Both the position numbers and the translations under genes were made by a program. Below are positions 20,131 to 30,595 of a stretch of 64,000 bases of DNA, one piece after another. The notes beneath the pieces were generated by a model, which ran no database searches, had not been told where the DNA came from, and was given only the letters and a program-made list of their open reading frames with translations. Source of the DNA: Micrasema longulum (taxonomy: Eukaryota > Arthropoda > Insecta > Trichoptera > Brachycentridae); assembly GCA_022494885.1 (NCBI GenBank), contig JAGVSM010003545.1, positions 186,001 through 250,000 on the forward strand, read 5' to 3'. Within the stretch, counting starts at the first letter, position 1, and every line of letters begins with the position of its first letter.

Positions 20131-21589
20131 ATTTTTTCCACCTGTTTTACTATATTCCAGAGTGTACGTATCGAGATGTCAAAAGAGCCGGCTTTGTAAT
20201 ACCTCGGTAGATAAATACAAACGAAAGTTTCGCATGTCTCGGTAATTGTCAAAAGTTATTATAACGATCACATTATGACCGCCACAGATAATTTAATCAG
20301 GCGACCAATCTACGGATTTCGTTTTCTATGCCGAGTACCTATCTACGAATTGGCGAATCTAAGCTTTTCTGTCATTGACAGGATGCAGACAAAAACGGTC
20401 TGCTCAATGTAAAATTGTTACACGAACCAAGTTGGTGTGATAATCCGATGGATTCATTTTGGTGAGATCAAGAATAGAAATATTTATTCAACGCTTAAAT
20501 CACACGGAACCGTCTTAATCTTCTGATGTCATCCGAGAAGCTGCTGACGTTGAAGTTATGGCTTGGTGCTGGAGCATCCATTGATTGACCTCTTACAAAG
20601 TCCAACCAGATGACCCAGGACTTTAACGAGGAAATTCAAAATCATTGAAGAAGCGGGCCCATATAACATTTTTCAAGACTTCATTTTCAACGCGTTGCCA
20701 TGTTGTTTTAATTGTCACCTGTTTTCGTTTAATCCGCAACTTTCAATGATTTATATTTGATTCATTTTAGATTAAGTGATTTTAAACTTAGAATATTAAA
20801 AATGAAGAAAAGTATTTGCCAGTTGAGATATTTTATATTGAGAGTCTTAGAAATTTGTAGAAAAAGGTGATTTATTTAACACATTTACTTGAATTGTTAG
20901 TATTAAACATATACATTTTATGATTATGTATTAAATTCACATGTGCAAGATGATTATTTCAGATATTTTGTCTCAAATATATTTCTGTTTAGTATGTTAA
21001 ACTTCGAGCTTACGTATCCTCGCCACGTTGTGGCCTAGCCGATGGTGGCTGGTTTTCTGAATGAATGATTCCAGGTTTGAGAAGGCATTTTTCGGAAAAA
21101 CGAGATAAATATTTTTAAAAAAAATTATCGATCCTTTCCGACCTCATCATAAAAATATAATTGTTTGCTTGAATTGGGATTTATTTGAATTTTTAATAGC
21201 TTTGAAGAGGCCACTTTTTATCAGAGAATTATTAAATATAAATAACCACTATTTATAATTTTAATTGAGTCAGGAACATGGACTAAATTTTCGGCCTCAT
21301 TCATTAGTTTCGATCATATTATGACGTCGACCATAACAAGTCAGTAGAAGATACCGAACTCGATATAGTGCAGAAATTAAGTATGCCGTCTCAGTCTAAT
21401 AGTCTACACAATAGTGGCCCTGCGCCGCAATTATGGAAACATTTCTGGAAATAAGCGACAAATAGCTAGAAGCACTCATGCAAACAGACCAACGTATTTC
21501 AATATATGTTTGAAACCCAAATACTTAAAAAAATATCAAGCAACCGCCTCTTTTCAGCAAATTCAGTGTTTTTAAAATATTTTATTTGT
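20131..21589. other. Spacer, mostly unrecognised
   Basis: 20340-20660 is GC-richer and could be decayed coding sequence, but no motif is recognised in any frame. 21020-21085 (TTGTGGCCTAGCCGATGGTG..GATTCCAGGTTTGAG) resembles a SINE head. Confidence 0.4.
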
Positions 21590-21764
21590 TATTGATTGAT
21601 TTGGTGTTTATTTTGTAAAACTCCATATTTCAACTTATAATATTAGAAATCAATCACTGGTTTGAGTCTACTGAACACTTTATTTTATTTTTACAAATAT
21701 AAAAATATTAAAAAAAACTTCGTGACAATTGTTTCGCCTTGTTGGGGCATTTTCAAACGAATGT
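21590..21764 (-). repeat. Terminal-repeat-like sequence (family C), single arm
   Basis: Matches one arm of the palindrome at 29036-29362 over about 170 bases: AACTTATAATATTAGAAATC, TGAACACTTTATTTTATTT, CTTCGTGACAATTGTTTCGCC, CATTTTCAAACGAATG. Read on the minus strand it contains TTCGT..TTGAAAA..GCC..GGCGAAACAATTGTC..ACGAA, a hammerhead-like layout discussed at 29185. Probably a Penelope-like terminal repeat. Confidence 0.55.
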
Positions 21765-22079
21765 GAATATTAGATGGATTGAATGTTTTTATATAGTTAT
21801 ATAATTCAAGTTACTTAAGTAGAAAATAAAAATAATCTTTATGAACTATGGCATGTATATCACTCATAATTGAGGGAAAAACTAATGGTTAAGGGCGAGG
21901 CTAAGTGTTTAATAGGTAATGGGGAATTTAAGGTATTTATATTTGAATTTCGGGAAAAATATAACAAAGTCAGTATTTATTTTAACATTATTGATATTTT
22001 TTCGACAGCAATTATCTAAATTTATAAAACTATAAAGCTTCATTAACTATCTCAAAATACATACTTGTATGTCAATTGG
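21765..22079. other. AT-rich spacer
   Basis: Nothing recognised. Confidence 0.5.
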
Positions 22080-22325
22080 AATTTGATGCCAATTCTTTGT
22101 CGTATTGTTAACTCAAGACAAGATTTGGACTTTTTCGGTTTAAGTTTACAACGATTTAAACGAGCACTAAATAAATAGTCCAGATCTTGTCTTGATGTCC
22201 CTTATGTTTGTCAATGCTTCTTTTTTTTTTTTTAGTGTTTTAAACTATTCTTTTATTGTGATATTTAAACCCTATATATTGTTTAAATGGACAATGTCCT
22301 TTAATAAATAAATAAATAAATATGG
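22080..22325 (+). pseudogene. Jockey-like LINE 3' end (J4)
   Basis: A clean short frame encodes NLMPILCRIVNSRQDLDFFG, then LSLQRFKRALNK and stop (22183-22185). It is homologous to the C-terminus encoded on the minus strand at 46816-46890 (SPMTCLCRIYNSKQDLDLFG). The 3' UTR runs to an (AAAT)n tail at 22305-22322. AAGACAAGATTTGGACT in the coding end is complementary to AGTCCAGATCTTGTCTT just after the stop, forming a hairpin also present in the other copy. Confidence 0.75.
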
Positions 22326-22915
22326 ACCCTGTGCCCCGATTACAATTGAAAGGAATATAGTTATATTGGACTGTCTATGAAGAAAAATCGATATTTCTGT
22401 ACGAACATGAGTATATTTGGTATTTATATAAAGTGTCTTCATCGGTAATCGATAATTGAACACGTTTAAAAGAAAAAAATGAATATTCTGATTTTCATGC
22501 AGAAAACTTAATTTTAGTTTGTAGATAAAAATGTAGATAAATGTTAACTTTCCATTGTAATCGAAGCCCTGGAGATGTCTGCTGATGTCCCTTTAGGGGC
22601 AAATGTAAAAAAATAAGAAGATAGTAAATAAAATCAATGTCATCTTAATGCAAAGTATTTTTAAATTAAACAAAAATATGAACAACATTCAATTTATAAG
22701 AAATGTTTTTTACTATTATTTCAGGTTTACTTTTATATTTGTGTCCATTAAACAGTTCAATAAATTAGACTAAGCCCCTTTTCGACTGACAGCCATACAT
22801 TGAGAGAGCAGACTGCCTATAAATCCCAAAGGAAACACTAAATCCAAAAGGCAACACAACTTCTCAGACTCCATGCCCTGGGAAAGATGTATCAATTCGA
22901 ATTTCTAAAGTCCAT
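22326..22915. other. AT-rich spacer
   Basis: No gene or shared repeat recognised. Confidence 0.45.
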
Positions 22916-22931
22916 TAGCGATTCCCCGAGA

Positions 22932-23033
22932 TTTCGCGCGCTTCCGGCCTGTTTACCGGGCATTTCCGGTGCAGATTTATCGGTTTGGCGGGAAAATAGG
23001 AGGCTTCCGGCGCAACCGGAAATGGGCGGAAGT
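22932..23033 (+). promoter_or_regulatory. GC-rich patch with E2F and ETS motifs
   Basis: Within 102 bases: TTTCGCGC (22932) and TTTGGCGGGAAA (22984-22995), both E2F-type; TTCCGG at 22942, 22964 and 23005; CCGGAAA at 23016; GCGGAAGT at 23026 (ETS/GABP-type). The patch stands out sharply from AT-rich flanks. An ATG at 23023 opens MGGSKLKRSVVACDFL, but I see no convincing donor or second exon. A promoter of a cell-cycle or housekeeping gene is an inference from motif density. Confidence 0.45.
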
Positions 23034-23499
23034 AAATTGAAGAGAAGTGTTGTTGCGTGTGATTTTTTAACGCAAAATAAACAAATTTTCGTAATAAAAT
23101 TAATATTCAATAGTGGACGAAAGTAAGAATTTTCAAGACAACTTCTGTGCTTTTGCCAGTGTTCCCATAGCGTCTGCAGATTTTTTTTCATAAAATTATT
23201 TTTTAATCGTTCAGTTTTATCAGCCTTCTCCGGGTGTACGCAAAGCAGAAAAATCAGCCCTTAAAAAGTAATCGTAATTAAATTTTTTCTTCGATTTTGC
23301 ATTTTAAATGACCCAAATCGCACAACAGCCCTTTTGTTTTTTTGCGTTTTGGTGGCAAACCTTAAAACTTTCTGGGCAATAGTTGGTACAAAACTCCATA
23401 ATTAGATAGATCAAGCTTTAAAAAAGCGCATCTAATGATGTATCACTTAAAAAAAAAAGTATACCTCACGGCACAGCCCGTGTTGAGGCATTCATTTAC
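23034..23499. other. Spacer, no gene
   Basis: Contains a small imperfect hairpin CCTCACGG / CCGTGTTGAGG (23465-23489). Nothing else is recognised. Confidence 0.45.
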
Positions 23500-23650
23500 A
23501 TGATTTAATTTATTTTATTTTATTTTATTTTATTTATTATTTATACGGCCTAAGCCAATTACAACAGTTACATGCAGAAACATTAATACAATGAACTGAA
23601 CAAAAAAATCAGTCGTGTGATAAACTGACTTATCTACACATTCTGGAATT
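23500..23650 (-). mobile_element. LINE 3' tail, minus
   Basis: A TTTTA/TTTAT-rich run (23504-23540) followed by ACGGCCTAAGCCAATTACAA is the reverse complement of a LINE terminus (..TTGGCTTAGGCCGT..AAATAAAATAAA). A similar terminus is at 41216-41260. Confidence 0.5.
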
Positions 23651-23687
23651 CAATTTATACTTATAATGTCTAAAAAATATACCAACA

Positions 23688-23983
23688 ATATTTTAAGTTT
23701 GTCCAAATTTTTGTAGACAAGGACTGGATTCAACTCCCTGGGGAGCTGTTCATATTAGCATATTACAACAGAGATGAAGAACATTTAAGAGAAGGTAATA
23801 AAGAAGTCTAGGCATCTACAGGGCTTATGACCTATCAATGGCTGGTTTAAGGGGCCACTTTACACACTGTGTGACATTCACAATTCTGCCTATATTTGAA
23901 CATCTATATTCCTTCAGTTCTTTCATCTGTTGATGTTTGTGAAGTTAAAGAGCTGAAACCTTTATTTATGCGGGTGAGATTAT
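23688..23983 (+). repeat. Family A repeat, plus half
   Basis: CAACAATATTTTAAGTTTG, GACAAGGACTGGATTCAAC, CATATTACAACAGAGATGAA, GGCATCTACAGGGCTTATGA and GCTGAAACCTTTATTTATGC are family landmarks in canonical order. It stops at GAGATTA, where a LINE fragment abuts. Confidence 0.85.
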
Positions 23984-23984
23984 G

Positions 23985-24125
23985 GTGGATGGGAGATGAT
24001 TCCACAGTCGAGCCGCATGGACAATATATGAGTTAGAGAAAAAAGAGGAATTGTGGATGGGTATAAGGAGAGTGCCTTGAGAATTAGAACGAAGAGGTAA
24101 ACCATGAGCTGAGCATATTCCCTTC
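23985..24125 (-). mobile_element. LINE RT C-terminal fragment (J5)
   Basis: Its reverse complement matches the J5 copy at about 44340-44490: GGTTTACCTCTTCG, ACCCATCCACAATTCCTC, CATGCGGCTCGACTGTGG, AATCATCTCCCATC. It encodes the segment before the LINE stop codon (LPLRSNSQG.. to ..RLWNHLP). Confidence 0.75.
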
Positions 24126-24699
24126 TCAAAACTGTTTTCTCTTTCTGTTGCAACAAATTCGAAGATTTATTTCTTAATTATTGTAAATTGCTTAATTTGA
24201 TATTCTTAAATAAATCATTTCAAAAGGGACCTATTTTATTCGGACAACAAACCTGTCAAAATAACTATCTCATTATTTATCGTCCAACCGTGTTACAATA
24301 TTGGGGTCGAATTGACCGACCAGTATAAATATCAGAATCCGTACCCTTATTTAAGATGATCTTCGAACTTAACTAGTGGAAGGTCACCTTACATCAAACA
24401 AGCGGTCACTTAAATATAACATCGTGGTCAAGATATTAACCACTGTAGGTTGTAGGGGCTAAATTAACCCTTGATCACCGGAGGTTGTTTATTAAATATT
24501 GGGGTGGAAATACGAAAATTAACTCGTAACTGCTACATTTTCTAATTTATTTGGGTAATTATAACATTGAACCAATGTTTTTTTCTGGATGATAACTCGC
24601 AAATCCTAAAAAAAATTGAGTGCAGATAAGTCACCTCGTAATATAGTAGTTATCGCGGTTGCCAACCTTGCTTGTTACTAATAACTAACATTTTATTTT
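24126..24699. other. Spacer, no gene
   Basis: No coding or shared repeat signal recognised. Confidence 0.45.
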
Positions 24700-25235
24700 C
24701 AAATTTATTTCAACAGATAGGAAAAACATTTTCGAGAAGGGAATATGGAAGTCTAGGCATTTACAGGGCTTATGACCTGTCATTGGCTAGTTTTAATGGC
24801 CACTTTACACACTGTGTAACACTCACCATTCTGCCTATGTTTGAACATCCATATTTCCTCAACGCTTCCATCTGTTGACTTTTGTGAAGTAAAGCAGCTG
24901 AAACCTTTATCATGTGGGTGAGATTCATCCAGTTGAACCAATCCACGTACTGAGCAACGCCTGAAAACAGTTTTCCAATTTTTATACTTCTTCATTCATC
25001 AGGTACTTAATTTAACAATGTTCTGAGTATGTCCAAATGCTTGCAGACTGGCTGGATTTTTTCCTTAGGGAGTTGTTCATATTGTAATTTATTGCAACAG
25101 AGAGGGAAAACTTTTTTAAGAAGGGAATATGGGAGTCAAGTCTCGGTTGCAAACAAATTTAAATATGAATAACTTCCTAGGGAGAAAATCCAGTCAGTCA
25201 GCAAGCATTTGGACAAACTCAAACATTGTTACCTT
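24700..25235 (+). repeat. Family A repeat, head-to-tail units with inverted end
   Basis: One subfamily A2 unit (TTTCAACAGATAGGAAAAAC, GGCATTTACAGGGCTTATGA, ACTGAGCAACGCCTGAAAAC) joins at about 25012 (AACAATGTTCTGAGTATG) to the start of a second unit. After about 130 bases that unit reverses into TTCCTAGGGAGAAAATCCAG..AAACTCAAACATTGTTAC. Tandem plus inverted arrangement as at 58705 and 60672. Confidence 0.8.
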
Positions 25236-25244
25236 TTATTTATT

Positions 25245-25475
25245 TGCTTGATTGTTTATAAACGCCCTTAGGGCTTTTACGTCATAGTTTACACAAAAAA
25301 TGTACTTACAGATACCAATTATTATACGAAAAAAAAACCTCAATTGTTCAAATCTAATTATAATTAAATTCGGAATTGTTGATTCTTTTTCAAAACACGA
25401 GACTTGATCTTCTCATCACAATATGCGTTAGAGAAGAAAGAGAAATTGTGGATGGGTATTAAGAGTAACTTAACC
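25245..25475 (-). mobile_element. LINE tail and J5 fragment, minus
   Basis: TTTATAAACGCCCTTAGGGC (25254-25273) is the complement of a common LINE terminus. 25420-25470 (GTTAGAGAAGAAAGAGAAAT, TGTGGATGGGTATTAAGAG) is the complement of the J5 region near 44400-44440. Confidence 0.55.
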
Positions 25476-26039
25476 GGTTTTTAGAGAAATATAGATCTTT
25501 GCGCTGTGCGTGTTTGTAAATATCAAAATCTTCAATCGAATATGTAAAAAAGAAGTTAGGAGCATAAATGTTTTATTCATCGATCTACCAGGGTTACATT
25601 CGAGGAGAATGGATTTGCAAAAAAATGGAAAGATATTGTTTTTTTGAGTATAAAAAAAGTTTGTTTTTCAATATTTACAAACAGCATTTGTTTTTTGTGG
25701 ATTAAATCAGATTCTTTCCTTAAATTCCTTATAATTCCTACCCATTTATTTATTTTTATTGGATTTTTGGTAGCACTAAAATAATATTAAATTCAATACA
25801 TTTTTAAAAATCGTATTCCTACATAAGTACACCACTTTGTTGGTGAGACGACCGGAGTTAGACGTTTGCAAAAAGAATGCCATATTTAAATTTTTTTTAT
25901 TTATTTTATGTTTTGGAATTCAACCATCAACAAGTGCCTACTTTAATTCAATAATTTTTAAATATTGACAATTTTAGTTTTGAAATTCAATCACAAACAA
26001 GAACCTAGGTACCTACTTATAAATGAAAATTATTTTTCT
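25476..26039. other. AT-rich spacer
   Basis: Nothing recognised apart from low-complexity AT sequence. Confidence 0.45.
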
Positions 26040-26095
26040 AAACTAATAGCAGGCAAGCCAACGTTCATGGAGGGCAACGTCTGTCGGGTTCGCTA
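26040..26095 (+). mobile_element. Helitron-like 3' end, tentative
   Basis: GGGCAACGTCTGTCGGGTTC-GCTAGT resembles the GC-rich, CTAG-type terminus common in arthropod Helitrons. I could not identify the TC 5' end, and the terminal hairpin is weak. Confidence 0.25.
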
Positions 26096-26172
26096 GTATC
26101 AATATAAGATTGTTAATGGTAAATTTTAAAGTTCAAGCTGTTTAAGTAGTTTAAAAAATAGTGTTCCTAATG

Positions 26173-27368
26173 GTCATACCTTCTTCTTCCAAGTCGGTCC
26201 CTCAATGCAGAGGATCGTGATCACCATGAACAATTATAATTAGTCTGTTCCACTCCAGTCTGTCCTCAGTCCGACGTACTAACTCATCAAATTTTAGCCC
26301 CGTGGCCACCTTTATTTGGTCAGTCCATCTATATGGGATTCTACCCCGGTTTCTCCTACCTTCAACTTGGCCAGACATTATTGCCTTTTCTAGATTTTCT
26401 GTCTCACGTCTAGCAATATGTTCAAAGAACGACAGTATTTTTCTCGAACACACCACTGATAGACGAGTTGTAATATGGAGCTCTTCCAGTATCGATGCAT
26501 TCGTCCTTCTGGCTGTCCAAGGCACTCGCATCAGCCTTCTCCAACACCACATATCGAATGCATCGATCCTCTTCCTCTCGTAGGCATGCATTGTCCACGT
26601 TTCAGCCCCATATGGGAAAACGAAGAATACCAGGGCTTCCATCAACCGCTTTTTTGTGTTTATTGATATACCTCCGACCAATCTCAGGTCTGCAACTGCC
26701 GTTGTCGGAGATAAGCAAGCCGAGGTACACAAAATCATCTATTAGTTCAAGGTCTCGCATCTGTCTTGTCCTTAGAAGACTGCCAGTTCTGTCTACAATC
26801 ATAAGCCTTGTCTTACTTTTATTTATTTTAAGACCCAGAGCCTAATTTTCTAGCTCTATCCATCTGAAGGCTTCTGCTAGATCGGTTTCATCTTTGCCAA
26901 TCAGTGTCGTGTCGTCTGCATATCTCAAATTTGATATTTGTTGACCTCCCACTTTGACACCACCATTCCATCCATCCAGCGCTCTTTTCATGATATATTC
27001 ACCGTAAATGTTGAAGAGTTTTGGCGACAAGATGCAACCTTGACGCACACCTCTTTCTGCTTTAAATGGAGCTGACCGTGCATTCTCCATCCTTACTCTT
27101 GCTGACCCATCCATGTATATTTTTTTTTACCAGTAATGTGAGATGCTGTGGCACACCCATCTCTATCATGATCTCAAACATACGTTGCCAACATACACAG
27201 TCAAAGGCCTTTGTGTAGTCAATAAAACACAGTAACATTGGCTCATTGAACTCACGGCACTTCTCAATCAGCTGACGAATGTTGAGGATCTGCTCCCGTG
27301 TACCCCTCCCTGCCACAAAACCTGCTTGCTCGCAGGGAATTTGACAACTACCTAAAAGTCATACCTTC
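26173..27368 (-). pseudogene. RTE/BovB-like LINE RT, 5'-truncated, 11-bp TSD
   Basis: On the minus strand from 27357: IPCEQAGFVAGRGTREQ, LLCFIDYTKAFDCVCWQRMF (RT domains 1-3), then a frame break, ERGVRQGCILSPKLFNIYGE, ISNLRYADDTTLIGKDETDL (catalytic YADD intact), a stop at EN*, LIDDFVYLGLLISDNGSC, LVFFVFPYGAETWTM, RIDAFDMWCWRRLMRVPWT, and a C-terminus with GRRNRGRIPYRWTDQIK ending HGDHDPLH. The 3' end has an (AAG)-type tail. GTCATACCTTC occurs on both sides (26173-26183, 27358-27368), a perfect target-site duplication. Three frame breaks make it inactive, but the TSD suggests a fairly recent arrival. Confidence 0.92.
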
Positions 27369-27900
27369 AGAAACCCAAAAACATTCCACATAGATTAATT
27401 TAAGAATAATGCGACATACTTCAATCTAATATCAAGAATGTGCAGATTATAAAACACCATTGTTAATATTATTTTTTTACGTTTAATTTTGATGGATTAC
27501 ATTTCTGGTTTTGTTTCGATGCATATTTTGTTTATTGTTTTTATTCGTATTTTATGGATTGTTTTTATTCGTTCAATATCAATAAATGTTTTTTTTATAA
27601 TTAAATTTTTAAAATTCGTATTAATTCTGTATTAAGTATAATTATCATTTGTATTAATAATTTGTATTGCGTATTTTATTATTAATTCGTAATTTTTTTT
27701 TTTTTTTTAAATTTTGACAATAATTTATATTCAATTCAATATTTTATTTTGCTAATTTTATTTAAATATGTATTTAGTTAGTGTTTACATGTAATTGATG
27801 AAAAATAATTAGTGTATTTATTTTATTGTTTCAATATTTATGTGTATTATGTATTATTTTTCATTGTTTGTAAACCAAATAATTAAATAAATAAATCTCT
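27369..27900 (+). other. AT-rich spacer ending in a LINE-like tail
   Basis: 27760-27896 ends GTTTGTAAACCAAATAATTA followed by (AAAT)n, a typical LINE 3' UTR and tail. The upstream part is low-complexity T/A and no frame is recognised. Confidence 0.4.
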
Positions 27901-28881
27901 ACTCGTATGTTTTAAAAGATACTTATTGATGAGTTTGTCTACTTGGGTATGTGTGTGCATGATTAAAGATACATATATTTGTGCAATTACTAATAAATTC
28001 TCACAAGATTAGTTTTTTTTCCTGATTGCGATCTGTCATTACGTTATGGGTTAAGCAAGCTATGAAGTCATTCTGATTACATTCATTGTGACATAAATAA
28101 ATGAATAAATAATGACGATTATTTTTAATTTAAGGAATAAGAAAATTTGCTTGTATCTAAAATGACATTTAGACCTTCATTATAAATAAATTAACCACTT
28201 GTTCAAACATTCGTAAACTTCCCCTTGATTTTCTTTACCCTTATTGGGATTCGAAAAATGCTATTTAACCCTTCGGTTATTTGTGGCGTCTTAATCCCAG
28301 AAGGGGGGACGACGACGCAGGGGAGGGGGTCGGTGAGACAAGACTTTTTAAAAAGACAACTTTCTTTTTTAATTCCCTTTCTCTGATTTTCATTTGATTA
28401 ACGCCATCAGATGTTCATCGGAGGCAAATAGATGTAACAAAGGTAGGGCCTTTGTCTGTCCCTTACAAAGGGTTAATGAGGAATTCTTTTTGTTTGCAGA
28501 GGGGTGGTGTATAAAGATGGCAAACCAAACAATATTAAATGAAAAAATGGGGTTAGTTACTCGCGACTTTCGCGTAATAAATTTTGACTTTAAACTCAAC
28601 GAATTGGCTTCATTTTGGAAGGATTTGGGCATTGGGCATTGTTAAATGAAAAGTAGGACACACATAAGCATATTATTATGTGTGCTCTAGTAATAATAAT
28701 ATTGAATAAACATAAACTTCATTTGCGAATAGTTTAACACATGTGACTTAACTATAAGTCAGAATTTTGATATGACATGATTGAACCCTTCGCTTCTTTA
28801 TTAATATTTAATTTTATTAAAATTTATGGCGGTGTGTCTACTTTTTTTATTTTACATATGTTTTTTTTACATAAATTTAAA
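27901..28881. other. Spacer, one unrecognised open frame
   Basis: 28300-28650 is GC-richer (GGGGGACGACGACGCAGGGG at 28304-28323) with overlapping open frames on both strands of about 80 codons each. Neither resembles a known family and I do not call a gene. Confidence 0.35.
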
Positions 28882-28915
28882 TTTAGTTTCCTTTTAAGTA
28901 TTAAAGGAAACTAAA
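28882..28915. repeat. Perfect 13-bp hairpin
   Basis: TTTAGTTTCCTTT (28882-28894) and AAAGGAAACTAAA (28903-28915) with an 8-base loop. Function unknown. Confidence 0.7.
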
Positions 28916-29035
28916 AAAAAAGATTAAAAAAAAATTAAGTAGATAATCTTTATGATAAAAATAACAGATTCTACAAAAAAATATAAACTGTCATAAAACG
29001 GAGAAACTATCCCTATTAAGGTAGTATAAATATTT

Positions 29036-29362
29036 AAACTTATAATACTAGAAATCAAACACTGATTTGGGTCTACTGAACACTTAATTTTATTTTTACA
29101 AATATAAAAATCTAACAACAAAAACTTCATGACAGTCATTTCGCCTTGTTAGGGCATTTTCAAACGAATGTTCGTTTGTCGAATCATTCGTTTAAAAATG
29201 CCCTAACAAGGCGAAACAATTGTCACGAAGTTTTTGTTTTTATATTTTTATGATTGTAAAAATAAAATAATGTGTGCAGTAGGCTCAAATCAGTGTTTGC
29301 TTTATAATATTATAAGTTTGAATATGGAGTTCTACAAAATAAACACCAAATCAATCAATAGT
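29036..29362. repeat. Family C palindrome, probable inverted Penelope-type terminal repeats
   Basis: Two arms of about 135 bases (29036-29170 and 29185-29320) are inverted copies around a 14-base spacer. The right arm extends to 29362 and also matches 21590-21764. The right arm reads TTCGT, TTAAAAA, GCC..GGC, GAAAC, AATTGTC, ACGAA: stem I TTCGT/ACGAA, stem II GCC/GGC, stem III ACAA/TTGT and a GUC triplet, a hammerhead layout with a degraded CUGANGA core. Inverted terminal repeats of this sort occur in Penelope-like elements. No RT is left. Confidence 0.6.
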
Positions 29363-30479
29363 ATAAATATTTCACTAGCAAAACAAAAATATGGCTTCAC
29401 TATAAAAATATTTACTTCTTATTTTTTATTAAACTTAAAAATATACTCAAAGTTGTATTTCGTTACTTCTAATTCTTGTTTTTATTTTACTTTTGTCGCA
29501 TTTATACTTTTTATTTTTTTACGCCGACATGAATAGAAAACGAGAAAGTAATATTTTGAGAGCAGAAGAGTGGGAAGGTTATCAAAAAGAAGATCAGATT
29601 TCTTTTTTCATATTCAAACAAGAAAGGGCAATGGTATTGTTTTTGGGCGATAAGATTAAATTTTAATTAGAATTCTATTCGCTCAAAAGAAAAATTCGTT
29701 TTCAAAGACATTATCAAATTATTTGAGACGCAGATATACCAATACAGGGCAGAAGACGCATACGGTGACTATTATTTATGGGTATGAATGCTTTTTACTA
29801 AAAACATTAAAACAATACTTAGGTATATACAATTATTATTTCGTAATACTTGAATTCGAGAAATTTTAAGTGTTTGAATAAATATTTATTACACCACATT
29901 TACTTGATGTGTGTATAGCACAACTGGTTGAGGCGTTTAAATTTATTAACTACCCACTGGGCCCTGGTTAAACTGTTGCAATGCCTACTTTGGGTACCAA
30001 TATTGTGCCGGCCTCATAATAACAACCGAACAATCTCCTTGTGTATCGCAAATTAGTTATTTTTGCGATTAAAAACTCATTAAATCCACTGTGTTGTGTA
30101 ATCGCATATAATATTCAAGAAACCACGTCAAATGCCCCTCCTACCTGACCACAGGATCTGATCTGATCCTGACTGCCGTGAGAGCCATTCCAAACAATAA
30201 GGTTCTAGAACCCCAGTACAAGGTAGATAATTGTATTCATTGTATTAGGGTTCGGTGGCAAAGTAGATAAAGATAACGCATTCCGCGAACCAGGCCATTT
30301 TGAACGTTTATTTACCAACAAGCGAGTGGCGCGATCAAATATTATTTATTGAGATTTATTTATTTATGACAAAATACATCGTTTTACTTTACATATTAAA
30401 TAACATTAAATATTTTATTTGTAAAAAATATTCCCAATCAGCAAAAGTGCTGGTATGAGGGGATAAAATATATAATGAC
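29363..30479. other. Spacer, no gene
   Basis: AT-rich, with a GC-richer part at 30120-30320 that includes the palindrome GGTTCTAGAACC (30201-30212). No frame or shared repeat is recognised. Confidence 0.4.
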
Positions 30480-30595
30480 ACTAATAAAGTTCGATAAAAT
30501 AACATCACATATCACTCGTCACAACGGCAGTAAGAATAGTTTTTCTTTTTGTACTGTACATAAATGATTTATCGTCTTTTTTTCATTACTACTAC
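30480..30595 (+). pseudogene. Jockey-like RT, left part of an interrupted copy (J6)
   Basis: FLFVLYINDLSSFF (30542-30583) is RT motif 4 with its usual LYINDL. HNGS just before it is a remnant of the PQGS turn in another frame. The matching next motif, VLYADDL, lies at 31528 on the other side of the RTE-like insertion. Confidence 0.75.

Noticed and set aside
22892..23191. Overlapping 99- and 79-codon ORFs at the GC-rich patch
   Set aside because: Both strands are open because of GC-rich composition. Neither shows a domain. The region is better explained by motif content.
26302..26845. Plus-strand ORFs of 63-116 codons across 26302-26845
   Set aside because: They are antisense shadows of the minus-strand LINE RT.
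28390..28645. Overlapping ORFs on both strands (80 and 83 codons)
   Set aside because: No recognisable domain, start context or splice support. The mirror-image openness suggests chance.
30201..30212. Heat-shock-element-like GGTTCTAGAACC
   Set aside because: A single palindrome without the additional GAA units needed for a functional element and with no gene nearby.
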